From CAVPTL01 sp963727235 (GTDB lineage Bacteria > Actinomycetota > Thermoleophilia > Gaiellales > JAICJC01), in the NCBI GenBank assembly GCA_963727235.1, contig CAVSFZ010000013.1:1-64000 (forward strand): a stretch of DNA of 64,000 nt. Reading direction: 5' to 3'. A program made the position numbers and the translations under genes. The notes below the pieces were generated by a model, which was given only the letters and a program-made list of their open reading frames with translations, was not told the origin of the DNA and searched no databases. Shown in pieces: positions 42,264 to 50,774 of the stretch (within the stretch, counting starts at the first letter, position 1; each line of letters opens with the position of its first letter).

Positions 42264-42307
42264 ATCGTCTTCCAATCGCAGCGATCCGGCCAACGTGCGA
42301 AGACGAT
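42264..42307 (+). promoter_or_regulatory. Leader hairpin before the first Flp pilin gene
   Basis: Perfect 9-bp arms ATCGTCTTC and GAAGACGAT, 26 nt apart, with a small inner stem (ATCGC/GCGAT). It ends 15 nt before the pilin ATG. It may control translation or stability of the pilin mRNA. Confidence 0.5.
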
Positions 42308-42322
42308 TTCTCCTTTTACCCG

Positions 42323-42535
42323 ATGCCAGAACAGCCGATTACAGGGGAACCTGCCCCACCCTCAGGAGTCGAGACAATCCGCCGGATATCCGCCGAACTG
42401 CGAGCCGAGACCGCTCAGACGATGGCTGAGTATGCAGTCGTGCTGGCCGTGATCACGATCGCTGTGGTCGTCACCCTAGGCCTGCTGAGCACGGCCATCA
42501 AAGGCAAGCTCACCAGCGTCATCGGCATCCTCTAG
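42323..42535 (+). CDS. flp: Flp-type pilin, copy 1
   Basis: A 70-residue class IVb pilin: hydrophilic leader (~1-43), cleavage region and hydrophobic stalk (AQTMAEYAVVLAVITIAVVV). The Glu at +5 and Tyr follow the Flp rule, but the residue before the predicted cut is Ala (TA/QTMAEY) where Flp pilins have Gly. The leader is also longer than in copy 2 at 43397, which has the Gly. The mature parts are nearly the same. It would be the shaft subunit, or a variant of it, for the upstream Tad system. Confidence 0.85.
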   Translation: MPEQPITGEPAPPSGVETIRRISAELRAETAQTMAEYAVVLAVITIAVVVTLGLLSTAIKGKLTSVIGIL

Positions 42536-42547
42536 AGCGTAAGGCAC

Positions 42548-42569
42548 GGCGCGGGGCGAGTGCCGCGCC
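42548..42569. terminator. Hairpin between convergent flp and HTH genes
   Basis: Arms GGCGCGG and CCGCGCC with an 8-nt loop in the 38-bp convergent gap. GC-rich, no T-run. Confidence 0.5.
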
Positions 42570-42573
42570 GAAC

Positions 42574-42918
42574 TCATACCTCGGCGGCTGACGGCGCCTG
42601 CACGACGCTGACGCCCGTTCCCAGGGCCTCGAGCAACTCGCCCACGTTGGCGCGATCGCGGAGGACGGCATGGCGCAGCTTCGATTCTCTCCGAATCCCG
42701 TAGCGGTTGCGGCGTCCCACCCGCTCACGGGTGATGTAGCCGGCCTCTTCGAGGTCACGCACGATCATCTGCACCGCCCGCCGGCTGATGCCCGCCAGCT
42801 CGGCGATCCGGGCGGTGGTCGCGTCCGGCGCCTCTGCGATCAGCAGCAACACCACCGCGTGGTTGGTGAAGAACGTCCAGCGGTGGCTGCGGGCAATTCT
42901 GCCAAGGTCATCACTCAT
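42574..42918 (-). CDS. Winged-helix (MarR/ArsR-like) regulator
   Basis: A 114-residue single-domain DNA-binding protein: WTFFTNHAVVLLLIAEAPDATTARIAELAGISRRAVQMIVRDLEEAGYITRERVGRRNRYGI is a wHTH with a basic wing. It lies between two Flp pilin genes and is divergent from the small gene at 42983. It may control pilin expression; that is inference. Confidence 0.75.
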   Translation of the reverse strand: MSDDLGRIARSHRWTFFTNHAVVLLLIAEAPDATTARIAELAGISRRAVQMIVRDLEEAGYITRERVGRRNRYGIRRESKLRHAVLRDRANVGELLEALGTGVSVVQAPSAAEV

Positions 42919-42982
42919 CTGGCCTGTACGGTACCCCTAACCCTGAAAAAGTATTCAGAGTCATTTCAAGGAGGGTGAAGTG

Positions 42983-43270
42983 ATGGCAACCGCCACCAGC
43001 CAGCTCGTCCGTGTCTCCTTTTCGGACGGCTACCGACACGAATGGACAGTGCCCGAGCACGACACTGCGGAGAACACGCTGGAACAGATCCGCCAGACGA
43101 TCGTGCACTCGCACTGGTTTCAGGTGCCCGGCACCGGCAAGTCGTACTCGCCCTTTGCGATCGTCTCGATCGAGGTGACCGAATCCACCGACTCAGACGA
43201 CCCGTCGGCGGCCGAACGGCTGGGCCAGGGCGTGCGCGAGCACGTGATCGATCCGATCAACGAGAGCTAG
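42983..43270 (+). CDS. Hypothetical 95-residue protein
   Basis: No family recognised. It begins with a beta-rich part (VRVSFSDGYRHEWTVPEHDTAENTLEQIRQTIVHSHWFQV), has IVSIEVTES, and ends in an acidic tail. The ATG at 42983 has AAGGAGG 8 nt upstream; a GTG directly before it is possible. It lies between two Flp genes. Confidence 0.6.
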   Translation: MATATSQLVRVSFSDGYRHEWTVPEHDTAENTLEQIRQTIVHSHWFQVPGTGKSYSPFAIVSIEVTESTDSDDPSAAERLGQGVREHVIDPINES

Positions 43271-43396
43271 AAAACTCTCTCGGCTGGGCCCTGCCGACTT
43301 GATCCCTCGATCGGGGGAAATCCTCCCCGAGGATCTTGCACGGATTGAAACAACCCGTACGTTCGAGGTGTCACCCTTTCCCCTGGAGGCAACACC

Positions 43397-43564
43397 ATGA
43401 TCGAGCGGTTCCTCTCAAGCGTTACCCCGGCTGACGAGTCCGGCCAGACGATGGCCGAGTACGCAGTCGTGCTGGCCGTGATCACCATCGCCGTGGTCGT
43501 CACCCTCGGCCTTCTGAGCAACGCCATCAGCGCCCAGCTGACCAGCGTCATCGGCATTCTCTAA
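43397..43564 (+). CDS. flp: Flp-type pilin, copy 2
   Basis: A 55-residue pilin with a short leader (MIERFLSSVTPADESG), canonical cut G/QTMAEY, and stalk AVVLAVITIAVVVTLGLLSNAI. The region from QTMAEY to the C-terminal SVIGIL is almost the same as in copy 1 at protein and DNA level, so one is a recent duplicate of the other. GGAGG lies 7 nt before the ATG. A strong hairpin follows the gene, so it is probably expressed alone and at a high level. Confidence 0.9.
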   Translation: MIERFLSSVTPADESGQTMAEYAVVLAVITIAVVVTLGLLSNAISAQLTSVIGIL

Positions 43565-43591
43565 CCGACTTCTTTCCAGTACCCCCCACCA

Positions 43592-43623
43592 CAGTGGCCG
43601 CGCCTCCCTCGTCGCGGCCACTG
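43592..43623 (+). terminator. Strong hairpin after flp copy 2
   Basis: Arms CAGTGGCCGCG and CGCGGCCACTG (11 bp) with a 10-nt loop, 27 nt after the stop. Confidence 0.65.
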
Positions 43624-43676
43624 CCCGTTAACGGGACCGGCTAAGCTCGGAACGCTGTTTCGATCGAGGAGGGTCG

Positions 43677-44144
43677 ATGTCCGACTACCAAGGCGCAATC
43701 GTCCTGGCGCCGGGCGAGGGTGCGAGCGTCCCCGGGCCCGCGGGTGGGATGCTCACGTTCAAACTGCGCGGCGAGCACACCGCCGGCACACTCACCGTCG
43801 TGGAGAACGTGATCGCTCCGGGCGACGGCCCCCCGGTCCACACACACGCCCACGAAGATGAGTCGTGGTATGTGCTAGAGGGTACGCTGCGGTTCCGGCT
43901 CGGTGAAGACGAGCAACTGGCGCCCCAGGGCTCGGTGGTGTTCGTGCCGCGCGGCCTCCCGCACGCCTTCCAGAACATCGGTGACGAGCCGGCACGGCTG
44001 CTCGTGATCTTCACGCCGTCGGGCATGGAGCGTTTCTTCGACGGATTCGGAGCGCTCCCGCCCGGGACAGCCTCGCCCGAGTCGTTTCGGACAATCGGCA
44101 AGCAGGTCGGGATGGACGTGATCGGCCCGCCGTTGCGGGGGTAG
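43677..44144 (+). CDS. Cupin-domain protein
   Basis: A 155-residue single cupin: motif 1 GDGPPVHTHAHEDESWYVLEGTLRF (HxH...E) and motif 2 GSVVFVPRGLPHAFQNIGDEPARLL with the fourth metal ligand His. The metal site is complete. Function unknown; may be a small dioxygenase, isomerase or sensor. GAGGAGG lies close before the ATG. Confidence 0.85.
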   Translation: MSDYQGAIVLAPGEGASVPGPAGGMLTFKLRGEHTAGTLTVVENVIAPGDGPPVHTHAHEDESWYVLEGTLRFRLGEDEQLAPQGSVVFVPRGLPHAFQNIGDEPARLLVIFTPSGMERFFDGFGALPPGTASPESFRTIGKQVGMDVIGPPLRG

Positions 44145-44146
44145 TT

Positions 44147-44183
44147 GGGGGAGGCCCGCATTCCCATGCCCCGAGCCTCCCCC
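44147..44183 (+). terminator. Hairpin after the cupin gene
   Basis: Arms GGGGGAGGC and GCCTCCCCC, 19-nt loop, 3 nt after the stop. A second small palindrome (GTGTCGC-GT-GCGACAC, 44184-44199) follows and could be an operator. Confidence 0.6.
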
Positions 44184-44294
44184 GTGTCGCGTGCGACACC
44201 CGCCCCCTACCCCGATCTGCCACCGACTACTCGCGAGCCTCGACACGGGCGTTTCCCCGATGCCGAGCAGCCGGGACGCTCGTACCATTGAGAC

Positions 44295-44417
44295 ATGGAC
44301 GTCACCTCACATCTCGCCCGCCGGCTTGCCCCTGCTATCTACGGGATCGCACTGCTCGCCGGGATCATGGTCGCCTGGCAAGTGCTCATGAGCGTTGCCC
44401 TCGGATCCCTCCGGTAG
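44295..44417 (+). CDS. Small single-span membrane protein (40 residues)
   Basis: The product has a polar start (MDVTSHLARRL) and one hydrophobic helix (APAIYGIALLAGIMVAWQVLMSVAL). A TACCAT box ends 6 nt before the ATG, the leaderless pattern shared by other genes here. It is the only ORF I can support in the 302-bp gap after the cupin. Function unknown. Confidence 0.5.
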   Translation: MDVTSHLARRLAPAIYGIALLAGIMVAWQVLMSVALGSLR

Positions 44418-44446
44418 CCACGATCTGAGCCAAGTCCTGCGCATGG

Positions 44447-45556
44447 TCATGGAGTAACTCCCGCGACCGTGGTGATCACTCCGCCACGAGTGATCGCACG
44501 CACGACGTTGTTGCCTTGGTCGGTGATGAACAGCGTTCCCCGAGCACCCAACGCAATCCCGGAAGGGGCGTTCAGGTGGGCTTTGGTGGCCCGGCCGCCG
44601 TCACCGGAGAAGCCGGTCGGGCCGGCACCGGCCACTGTGACGATGATCCCCTGGCGGGTCACCAGCCGAATGCGGTTGTTCCACGAGTCGGAGATGTACA
44701 GATCGCCGGACTTGGTCAACGCGAGCCCCGTCGGGAAGTCCAGCCGCGCACGCGTGGCGGGGCCGCCGTCACCCGAAAACCCCTTGATTCCCGATCCGGC
44801 GATGTGCGTGATCCGGCCGTCCGGGCTCAGCCTGATCACCACGTTTGCCCAGAAGTCCGACATGTACACGTTGCCGGCGGAGTCGATCGCAAGGTACGAG
44901 GGGTGGCGCAGCCACACCTTCGTCCCCAGCGTCCCATTGGGTGCCTGCTCGACGTGGAGCTTCCCGCCGCCTGCAACGGTCGTTATCACACCGTCTCTGC
45001 CCACCCGGCGCAGGCGATGGTTCTGCTCATCGGCGATGTAGAGGTTGCCGGAGTGATCCTGGGCAATCCCGATCGGATCGTCCAGCTCGGCCTGCGCGGC
45101 CGGACCGCCGTCGCCGGAGAACCCCTCGTGCCCGCATCGCCCGACGATGCTCGTGATCACCCCGGCCGCGCTGATCCTGCGGATGCAGCCGTTGCGATGG
45201 TCAGCCACGATCAGGCTGCCGCCGGCCTCGCTGATCAACCCTGACGGGTCGTTCAGGTCGGCGTGCACGGCCTGGCCGCCGTTCCCAGAGAAGTTCGCTA
45301 TGCCGGTGCCGGCGATCACCTTGAGCCGGCCGGCCCGGTTGACCTTGTCGATCAACTGGCCGGTGAACTCAGACACGTACATGTTGCCGCGGCGGTCGAA
45401 CGCGATGTCTTCGGGCGCTCCCAGAGCAACGTGGATTGCTCTGGGGAGGCGGTGTGTCTGAGTGCTGTCGGCGGCCGCGGAGGCACAGCCGGCCGCACAC
45501 AGCGCAAGCACGGCACCACCTATCGCGAGTACCGATTGTGTGATCGTTCGCTTCAC
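44447..45556 (-). CDS. Secreted NHL-repeat beta-propeller protein
   Basis: A 369-residue protein: signal peptide with a lipobox-like Cys (LALCAAGC) and about six NHL repeats, each of the form A.L..P.GIA....GNLYIADE.NHR.RRV...G.I.TVAG.G...FSGDGG. Such propellers bind ligands or proteins. I took the GTG at 45556 because the signal peptide follows; the frame is open to 45625. It is divergent from the ABC transporter genes. Confidence 0.85.
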   Translation of the reverse strand: MKRTITQSVLAIGGAVLALCAAGCASAAADSTQTHRLPRAIHVALGAPEDIAFDRRGNMYVSEFTGQLIDKVNRAGRLKVIAGTGIANFSGNGGQAVHADLNDPSGLISEAGGSLIVADHRNGCIRRISAAGVITSIVGRCGHEGFSGDGGPAAQAELDDPIGIAQDHSGNLYIADEQNHRLRRVGRDGVITTVAGGGKLHVEQAPNGTLGTKVWLRHPSYLAIDSAGNVYMSDFWANVVIRLSPDGRITHIAGSGIKGFSGDGGPATRARLDFPTGLALTKSGDLYISDSWNNRIRLVTRQGIIVTVAGAGPTGFSGDGGRATKAHLNAPSGIALGARGTLFITDQGNNVVRAITRGGVITTVAGVTP

Positions 45557-45709
45557 GGAAACCCCCAAGATCGGCAGTAGGTGGGTGATATCCGCGCCGA
45601 GCGGCCGCCGAAACAGTGGAGCCATGCGGGATGCGGGTAGGCCACCACCCCGGATCAGCGGGAGGCTGCCACCCTTGACACAAAACGCACGGTGTGGGGA
45701 GATACCGAC

Positions 45710-46435
45710 ATGTCCGGCCAGCCCGCCCTGCGTGTGCGCGGCCTGCGCAAAGTGTTCGATGCCGAGTCCGCACCGGTCAGGGCGCTGCGCGGCGTCGACC
45801 TCGATCTCGCAGACGGCGAGTTTGTGGCGGTAATGGGGCCGTCGGGCTGCGGCAAGTCGACGCTTCTAAACCTGGTGGCGGGCCTTGACGTCCCCACCAG
45901 CGGGGAGATCACCGTGGCGGGAGAGCCGCTGACGGGGCGCAGCGAGGACGAGTTGACGGTGATGCGGCGCAGCCACATCGGGATGGTGTTTCAGTTCTTC
46001 AACCTGCTCGACACCATGACCGCGCTCGAGAACGTTGCCCTGCCGGCCATGGCGCGCGGCTCGGGGCGCCGGGCGGCCGAGGTGCGCGGCCGCGACCTGC
46101 TCGACCTGCTCGGCCTCGGCCACAGAGCCGAGGTGCGCCCGGGAGTGCTCTCAGGAGGTGAGCGCCAGCGACTGGCGATCGCACGGGCGCTCGCCAACGA
46201 GCCCACGCTGCTCCTGGCAGACGAGCCCACGGGCGCTCTCGACTCTGATGGCGGCGCCGAGATCCTGGAACTCCTCCGCCGTCTCAACCGGAGTGGTCAG
46301 TCAATCCTGCTGGTGACGCACGACCTCGCGGTCGCAGCAGGCGCATCTCGCATCGTCGAGATGCGAGATGGCCAGCTGCGTGATCGCGCCGAGGTTGCGC
46401 AGGAGCTGCCTCCGCAGGGAACGCCGGCGCTGTGA
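45710..46435 (+). CDS. ABC transporter ATP-binding protein (MacB/LolD type)
   Basis: A 241-residue ATPase: Walker A GPSGCGKST, Q-loop VFQFFNLLDTMTALENV, signature LSGGERQRLAIARAL and Walker B LLLADEPTGALD, with the H-loop VTHD. The sequence type pairs with FtsX-like permeases. The permease gene starts inside its stop codon (GTGA). The ATG at 45710 is preferred to one at 45692. Confidence 0.93.
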   Translation: MSGQPALRVRGLRKVFDAESAPVRALRGVDLDLADGEFVAVMGPSGCGKSTLLNLVAGLDVPTSGEITVAGEPLTGRSEDELTVMRRSHIGMVFQFFNLLDTMTALENVALPAMARGSGRRAAEVRGRDLLDLLGLGHRAEVRPGVLSGGERQRLAIARALANEPTLLLADEPTGALDSDGGAEILELLRRLNRSGQSILLVTHDLAVAAGASRIVEMRDGQLRDRAEVAQELPPQGTPAL

Positions 46436-48798
46436 GGATCGTCGTCTTTCGCCTCCGCACCGAGCTGCGCGCACACTGGAGCGCCTGGCTGGTGGTGGCG
46501 ATCGTGGTGGGGGTCGGAGCGGGAGCCGTGACAGCGGGCGCCGCGGGCGCCCGGCGGGCGAGCTCCGTCGCCGCCAGATTGTCCCAGGCAACCCACCGCG
46601 CCGACGCTGTGGTCGAGAGCGGGTACTTCTACGGCAGGTCGCAAATCAACCCCCACGCGATGGCTCGGCTGTCGCAGGTCTCAGCGGTGGGTCGAACAGA
46701 TTTCCTGGTGATCGACGGCCGCACCCGCTCTGGAGCGATCGTGTGGCCGGCCGAGAGCCCCGACCAACTCAACGTGTACGAGCCGGTCGTGTCGACGGAG
46801 CAGCAGCGCCTCGACCGGCCGGTCGTGATCAGCGGCAGACGTCCTGACCCGTCACACCCCGACGAGGTGATGCTCGATCCCGACTCTGCCAGGATCATGG
46901 GCTATGGCGTTGGCGACAGCTTCGATCTGCGATTCGCCACACAACAGTTCATGCGCCACAACGACGACTTCGGGTTCAGCAAGGATCCGCGCAGATACCC
47001 GAGCGGCCCACTGGTGCGATTGCACGTGGTGGGGGTGGGCACCAGCCTCGAAAGCCCCGGGATCTGGCTCTCGCCGGCGTTCTACCCCGCCCACGATCGC
47101 GGACAGTTGCAGGCGTGGGTGCGCGCCGACGAGTTCGCACTGCGTGGAGGGGAAGCGGAAGTTCCGGCGTTCAACACGGGGGTGGAGAAGCTTGCCGGTG
47201 ACGTCAACTTCGACTTCATCGACAACATGGACAGCACCGTCACCGCCCAGGATGGCGTGGATCTCGAGACCAGGATGTTGTGGGCGGTCGTGATAGTGGG
47301 AGGGCTGGCGATGCTCGCGCTCACGGTGACGCTGCTTGCCCGTCAGGTGGCTGCCGGGGCCCGCGACTGGGACGTGCTGCGGGCGGTGGGCATGCGACGC
47401 CGGCAGCTGGTGTGGGTTGGCGCAGCTCAGGGGGCGGTGGTGGGATTGGTGGCGGCGCTGCTGGCAGGCGCAATCGCAATCGGCTTTTCGCCGCTCTTCC
47501 CGGTGGGACGCGCTCACACCCTCGAGCCGGCACCGGGAGTCTCCGTCGACGCCAGGATAATCGCGATCGGGGTGGTGGCGATCATGCTCGTCTGCGTTCT
47601 CGCCTCGGCGTCGATCACCTGGCGGATGGCCGTCCGGCGCGGTTCGGTTCGCGGGCGGGCAGCCGGCCGCGGGGCCGTTCGGCTGCGACGCCTGCCACTG
47701 ACGGCGGCCGCCGGACTCAGCGGGGCGTTCGATCGCGGCGCGGCGCGCGCGTCCATGGGTACCACCATGGTGGGAGCCACCGTCGCGGTGTCGGCAGTGT
47801 GCGCCGCCATCGTGGTGACCATCAGCTTCAGCCACCTTCTGTCACACCCGGCGCTGTACGGCCAGAACTGGGATTTCGAGATCGGTGAGGGCGGATCCCC
47901 CCAGCCGCACGAGGTGAAGTTCCTGGAATCCAACCCGGCGGTGAGCGCGTTCGCCCTCGGTGCTACCGCCGCCACGGTTCACATCAATGGGGAGGCAACG
48001 GGCGTCCAGGCAATGACCCGCGGGTCGGTCACACCCACCGTCAAGTCCGGACGCGCCCCGCAGGCCGAGCACGAGATCCTTCTGGCCCCAGACACGATGG
48101 CGTCGCTGCACGCCCACATCGGGTCGTGGGTGGTCGCCCGCCGGCGCCATCGCTCAGCCCGCCTGCGCGTGGTCGGCGAAGGCCTCTTGCCGCCATCGTC
48201 CACCAACGGGCTGGGAGACGGGGCTGCGCTCACGATCGCAGGCTTGAAGCTGCTGGCTCAAAACAGCTTCGCGAGCCTCTTCCGGGTGCGCTTGGCTCCC
48301 GGGATCGACGCCGCCACGGGCCTCGCCGACCTCAGCCGCGGACAGATGGTGCTGTTCCCCTCGGTTCCGCCCCCGGAGGTCGCCGACACCGCCCGGCGAC
48401 GCTCGCTCTCCTACGCCATCGCGGCGATCGCAGTCGCGGTTGCGGTGGTTGCGCTCGCACACTCGCTGCTGACGTCGGTGCGTGACCGCCGGCGCGAGTT
48501 GGCAGTGCTCAAGACGGTGGGGTTCGTGCGATCGCAGCTGCTGATGACGGTCGTGTGGCAGGCGATCGTGGTGGCCGCCGTCGCGCTCGCGATCGGAATC
48601 CCGGTGGGGGTGGCGAGTGGAAGCTGGCTGTGGACTCGGATCGCCGGTGAGATGGGCGTTCTGCAGGTTACGGAGCATCCGCTCCCGGCGCTGCTGGCGG
48701 TGATCCCGGCGGTGCTCTTGATTGCAACCGCGACCGCGATCGTGCCCGGGCAACGCGCGGCGCGCACCCGCGCCGCACAGGCCCTCCGCACCGAATGA
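46432..48798 (+). CDS. FtsX-like ABC transporter permease
   Basis: A 788-residue protein with an N-terminal membrane helix (~14-35), a large external domain (~40-275), a first FtsX block (~278-400), a second external part (~450-640) and a last FtsX block (~655-780; SVRDRRRELAVLKTVGFVRSQLLMTVVWQ). This is the mechanotransmission type (MacB superfamily), which works with the upstream ATPase and may export or remove peptides or lipoproteins. Overlaps the kinase gene by 4 bp. Confidence 0.88.
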   Translation: MRIVVFRLRTELRAHWSAWLVVAIVVGVGAGAVTAGAAGARRASSVAARLSQATHRADAVVESGYFYGRSQINPHAMARLSQVSAVGRTDFLVIDGRTRSGAIVWPAESPDQLNVYEPVVSTEQQRLDRPVVISGRRPDPSHPDEVMLDPDSARIMGYGVGDSFDLRFATQQFMRHNDDFGFSKDPRRYPSGPLVRLHVVGVGTSLESPGIWLSPAFYPAHDRGQLQAWVRADEFALRGGEAEVPAFNTGVEKLAGDVNFDFIDNMDSTVTAQDGVDLETRMLWAVVIVGGLAMLALTVTLLARQVAAGARDWDVLRAVGMRRRQLVWVGAAQGAVVGLVAALLAGAIAIGFSPLFPVGRAHTLEPAPGVSVDARIIAIGVVAIMLVCVLASASITWRMAVRRGSVRGRAAGRGAVRLRRLPLTAAAGLSGAFDRGAARASMGTTMVGATVAVSAVCAAIVVTISFSHLLSHPALYGQNWDFEIGEGGSPQPHEVKFLESNPAVSAFALGATAATVHINGEATGVQAMTRGSVTPTVKSGRAPQAEHEILLAPDTMASLHAHIGSWVVARRRHRSARLRVVGEGLLPPSSTNGLGDGAALTIAGLKLLAQNSFASLFRVRLAPGIDAATGLADLSRGQMVLFPSVPPPEVADTARRRSLSYAIAAIAVAVAVVALAHSLLTSVRDRRRELAVLKTVGFVRSQLLMTVVWQAIVVAAVALAIGIPVGVASGSWLWTRIAGEMGVLQVTEHPLPALLAVIPAVLLIATATAIVPGQRAARTRAAQALRTE

Positions 48799-50081
48799 AC
48801 GTCCGGCTCGCCGGCGCGCTGGCACTCGTCTTCCTGGTGGCGTCGGGCGGCGCGGCGATGCTGCTCACGCTGGGGCACTCCCCCACCGGCGGTGAGTGGG
48901 GCCTGGTGGCCGTGGGACTGCTCGCGGTGGCGGTGTCGGCGGTCGCCTTCCAGCCCCTGCGTGAGCGACTCAGCCGGTTTGGAGGGGGCCGCAGCTCCGA
49001 CCCCCGCGACGTGCTGGAGGCAGCCGGAGGGCGCCTGGCGCATCCGCTGCCGCTGGACGACCTGCTGACGGAGGTGGCCCAGTCGCTGCGGGCGGTGTTC
49101 CGCATCGACGCAGCAGAGGTGTGGACCTACGACGAGCCGACACTCGAGCTGGCAGCGTCCGACCCCTACCGTCTACGCCGTCGGCTGGAGATCGCTCCGG
49201 CCGAAGCCAAGGCGATGCTGGGTGCGCACCTGGCCGGCCCGGCGTGGTTGCGCGTGTGGCTGCCGGGGATGCTCGAGGGGCGGCGGGAACGCAGCCTTCG
49301 CGCGGCAGTGATCCGACAGCCGGGCGAGCTGCTCGGGTTGATCGTGATCGAGCTTGCCGACGGGCAGGAGGAGCTCACCGTCGCCCAAGAGCAGGCCCTG
49401 GCCGATCTCACCCGCCAAGTCGGCCTGACGCTCCAAAACGCCCGACGGGCAGACGAGCTGCGGTTTTCGCGGGCGCGGGTGGTCGCGGCGGGAGACGCCG
49501 AACGGCGTCGGATCGAACGCGACCTGCACGACGGCGCCCAGCAGCATTTGGTCGCGATCTCGGTCAACCTGAGAACCGCTCGCGATCTGGCCGACTCCGA
49601 TCCCGATCGCGCGGCGGAGTTGCTGGGACGGCTGGGGGAGGACATCGAAGCCGCGATGCGCGAGCTCCGCGACCTGGCGCACGGTATCTACCCGCCGTTA
49701 CTTCAGCAACGCGGACTTGGGGACGCGCTCCGAGTGGCTTCTGACCGGACGCCGCTGGCGGTGTCAGTGGATACCGGCGGCGTCGGCCGCCAGTCTCAGG
49801 ATGTCGAGGCCGCGGTGTACTTCTGCTGCGTCGAGGCTATGCACAACGCGACCAAGCATGCCGGCGACGATACGAAGGTGTGGATACGCCTCGAGCAGCT
49901 CGACGGGCGCATCGAGTTCGAGGTCAGCGACAACGGGTCGGGGTTCGACCGCGCCGCGGTCAACGGCGGAGCGGGCCTGGTGGGGATGAGCGACCGCGTG
50001 GCCGCGCTCGGCGGGCGCCTCGATGTCGACTCCGGCCCGGGCCGGGGCACCACGGTCCACGGCACGATCCCCTGTGAATAA
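48795..50081 (+). CDS. GAF-domain sensor histidine kinase (HisKA_3 type)
   Basis: A 428-residue kinase: two membrane helices (~4-55), GAF domain (~75-225), HisKA_3 with phospho-His in RRRIERDLHDGAQQHLVAIS, and HATPase with FEVSDNGSGFD and GAGLVGMSDRVAALGG. It overlaps the ABC permease by 4 bp, so it probably senses the compound that the transporter handles. Its likely partner regulator is on the opposite strand just downstream. The TAA stop lies inside a palindrome. Confidence 0.9.
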   Translation: MNVRLAGALALVFLVASGGAAMLLTLGHSPTGGEWGLVAVGLLAVAVSAVAFQPLRERLSRFGGGRSSDPRDVLEAAGGRLAHPLPLDDLLTEVAQSLRAVFRIDAAEVWTYDEPTLELAASDPYRLRRRLEIAPAEAKAMLGAHLAGPAWLRVWLPGMLEGRRERSLRAAVIRQPGELLGLIVIELADGQEELTVAQEQALADLTRQVGLTLQNARRADELRFSRARVVAAGDAERRRIERDLHDGAQQHLVAISVNLRTARDLADSDPDRAAELLGRLGEDIEAAMRELRDLAHGIYPPLLQQRGLGDALRVASDRTPLAVSVDTGGVGRQSQDVEAAVYFCCVEAMHNATKHAGDDTKVWIRLEQLDGRIEFEVSDNGSGFDRAAVNGGAGLVGMSDRVAALGGRLDVDSGPGRGTTVHGTIPCE

Positions 50082-50104
50082 CGGTGCCAGGCACCGTTAT
50101 TCAC
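50074..50104. repeat. 31-bp dispersed palindrome, copy 3 (bidirectional terminator)
   Basis: Arms GTGAATAACGGTGCC around a central A. It differs from the copies at 18165 and 28461 by ACGG in place of AAGG and a one-base shift of the arms. Here both convergent genes (kinase and regulator) end with the TAA inside the arms. Confidence 0.8.
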
Positions 50105-50765
50105 GCGCTTCGGAGAGGTACACCAGCACCGCCTTGACGCGCTTGTGAGTGTCCATCTCGTAGGTCAGCCCCAGCTTCCCGAAGATCGAGTGGATGTACT
50201 TCTCGACCGAGCGCTCGGTGATCACCATCGCGGCGGCGATGGCGGCGTTGTTCTTGCCCTTGGCCATCTCCGAGAGAATCTCCCGCTCACGAGGCGTGAG
50301 ATCGGCGAGCTGGGATTGCTCAGCGGTCATCCGCGTGGCGACGAGCGCGTCGACGATGCTCGCATCCACCGCCGAACCTCCGGCGGCGACCGATCGGATC
50401 GCAGCGGTCAGCTCGTCCACGTGGGCCAACCGCTCCTTGAGGAGATACGCCCGGCCGGCCGAGCCGTGCTCGAACAACGTGATCGCATACTGCGCATTGG
50501 CAAACTGGCTCAGCACGACGACGCCGATCTGCGGATGGTGTGTCCGCAGCCAGGCCGCCGCACGGATGCCCTCGTCAGTGAAGTCTGGGGGCATGCGCAC
50601 ATCGGTGAGCACGACGTCCGGCACCAGGTCTGCAACCGAGTCGGTCAGACCGGCAAGGTCGCTGCACACGCCCGCAATCTCGATGTCCGACTCGCGCTCG
50701 AGCATGCGGGTGACACCCTCACGCACGAGATAGCTGTCTTCCGCCAAGACGATCCGGATCGCCAT
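50097..50765 (-). CDS. NarL-type response regulator, convergent to its likely kinase
   Basis: A 222-residue regulator: receiver (~1-125; LAEDSYLVREGV, phospho-Asp in VVLTDVRMPP, K in YLLKERLA) and a C-terminal LuxR HTH (~150-210; LADLTPREREILSEMAKGKNNAAIAAAMVITERSVEKYIHSIFGKLGL). It probably pairs with the kinase at 48795, but faces it, ending in the same palindrome. Two-component pairs are more often co-directional. Confidence 0.88.
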   Translation of the reverse strand: MAIRIVLAEDSYLVREGVTRMLERESDIEIAGVCSDLAGLTDSVADLVPDVVLTDVRMPPDFTDEGIRAAAWLRTHHPQIGVVVLSQFANAQYAITLFEHGSAGRAYLLKERLAHVDELTAAIRSVAAGGSAVDASIVDALVATRMTAEQSQLADLTPREREILSEMAKGKNNAAIAAAMVITERSVEKYIHSIFGKLGLTYEMDTHKRVKAVLVYLSEARE

Positions 50766-50774
50766 CCGGCGAGC

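Noticed and set aside
29596..43564. Secretin (CpaC) or prepilin peptidase (CpaA/TadV) in the pilus locus
   Set aside because: All genes in the region are accounted for and none has the required motifs; a secretin is not expected in a monoderm, and the peptidase must be encoded elsewhere.
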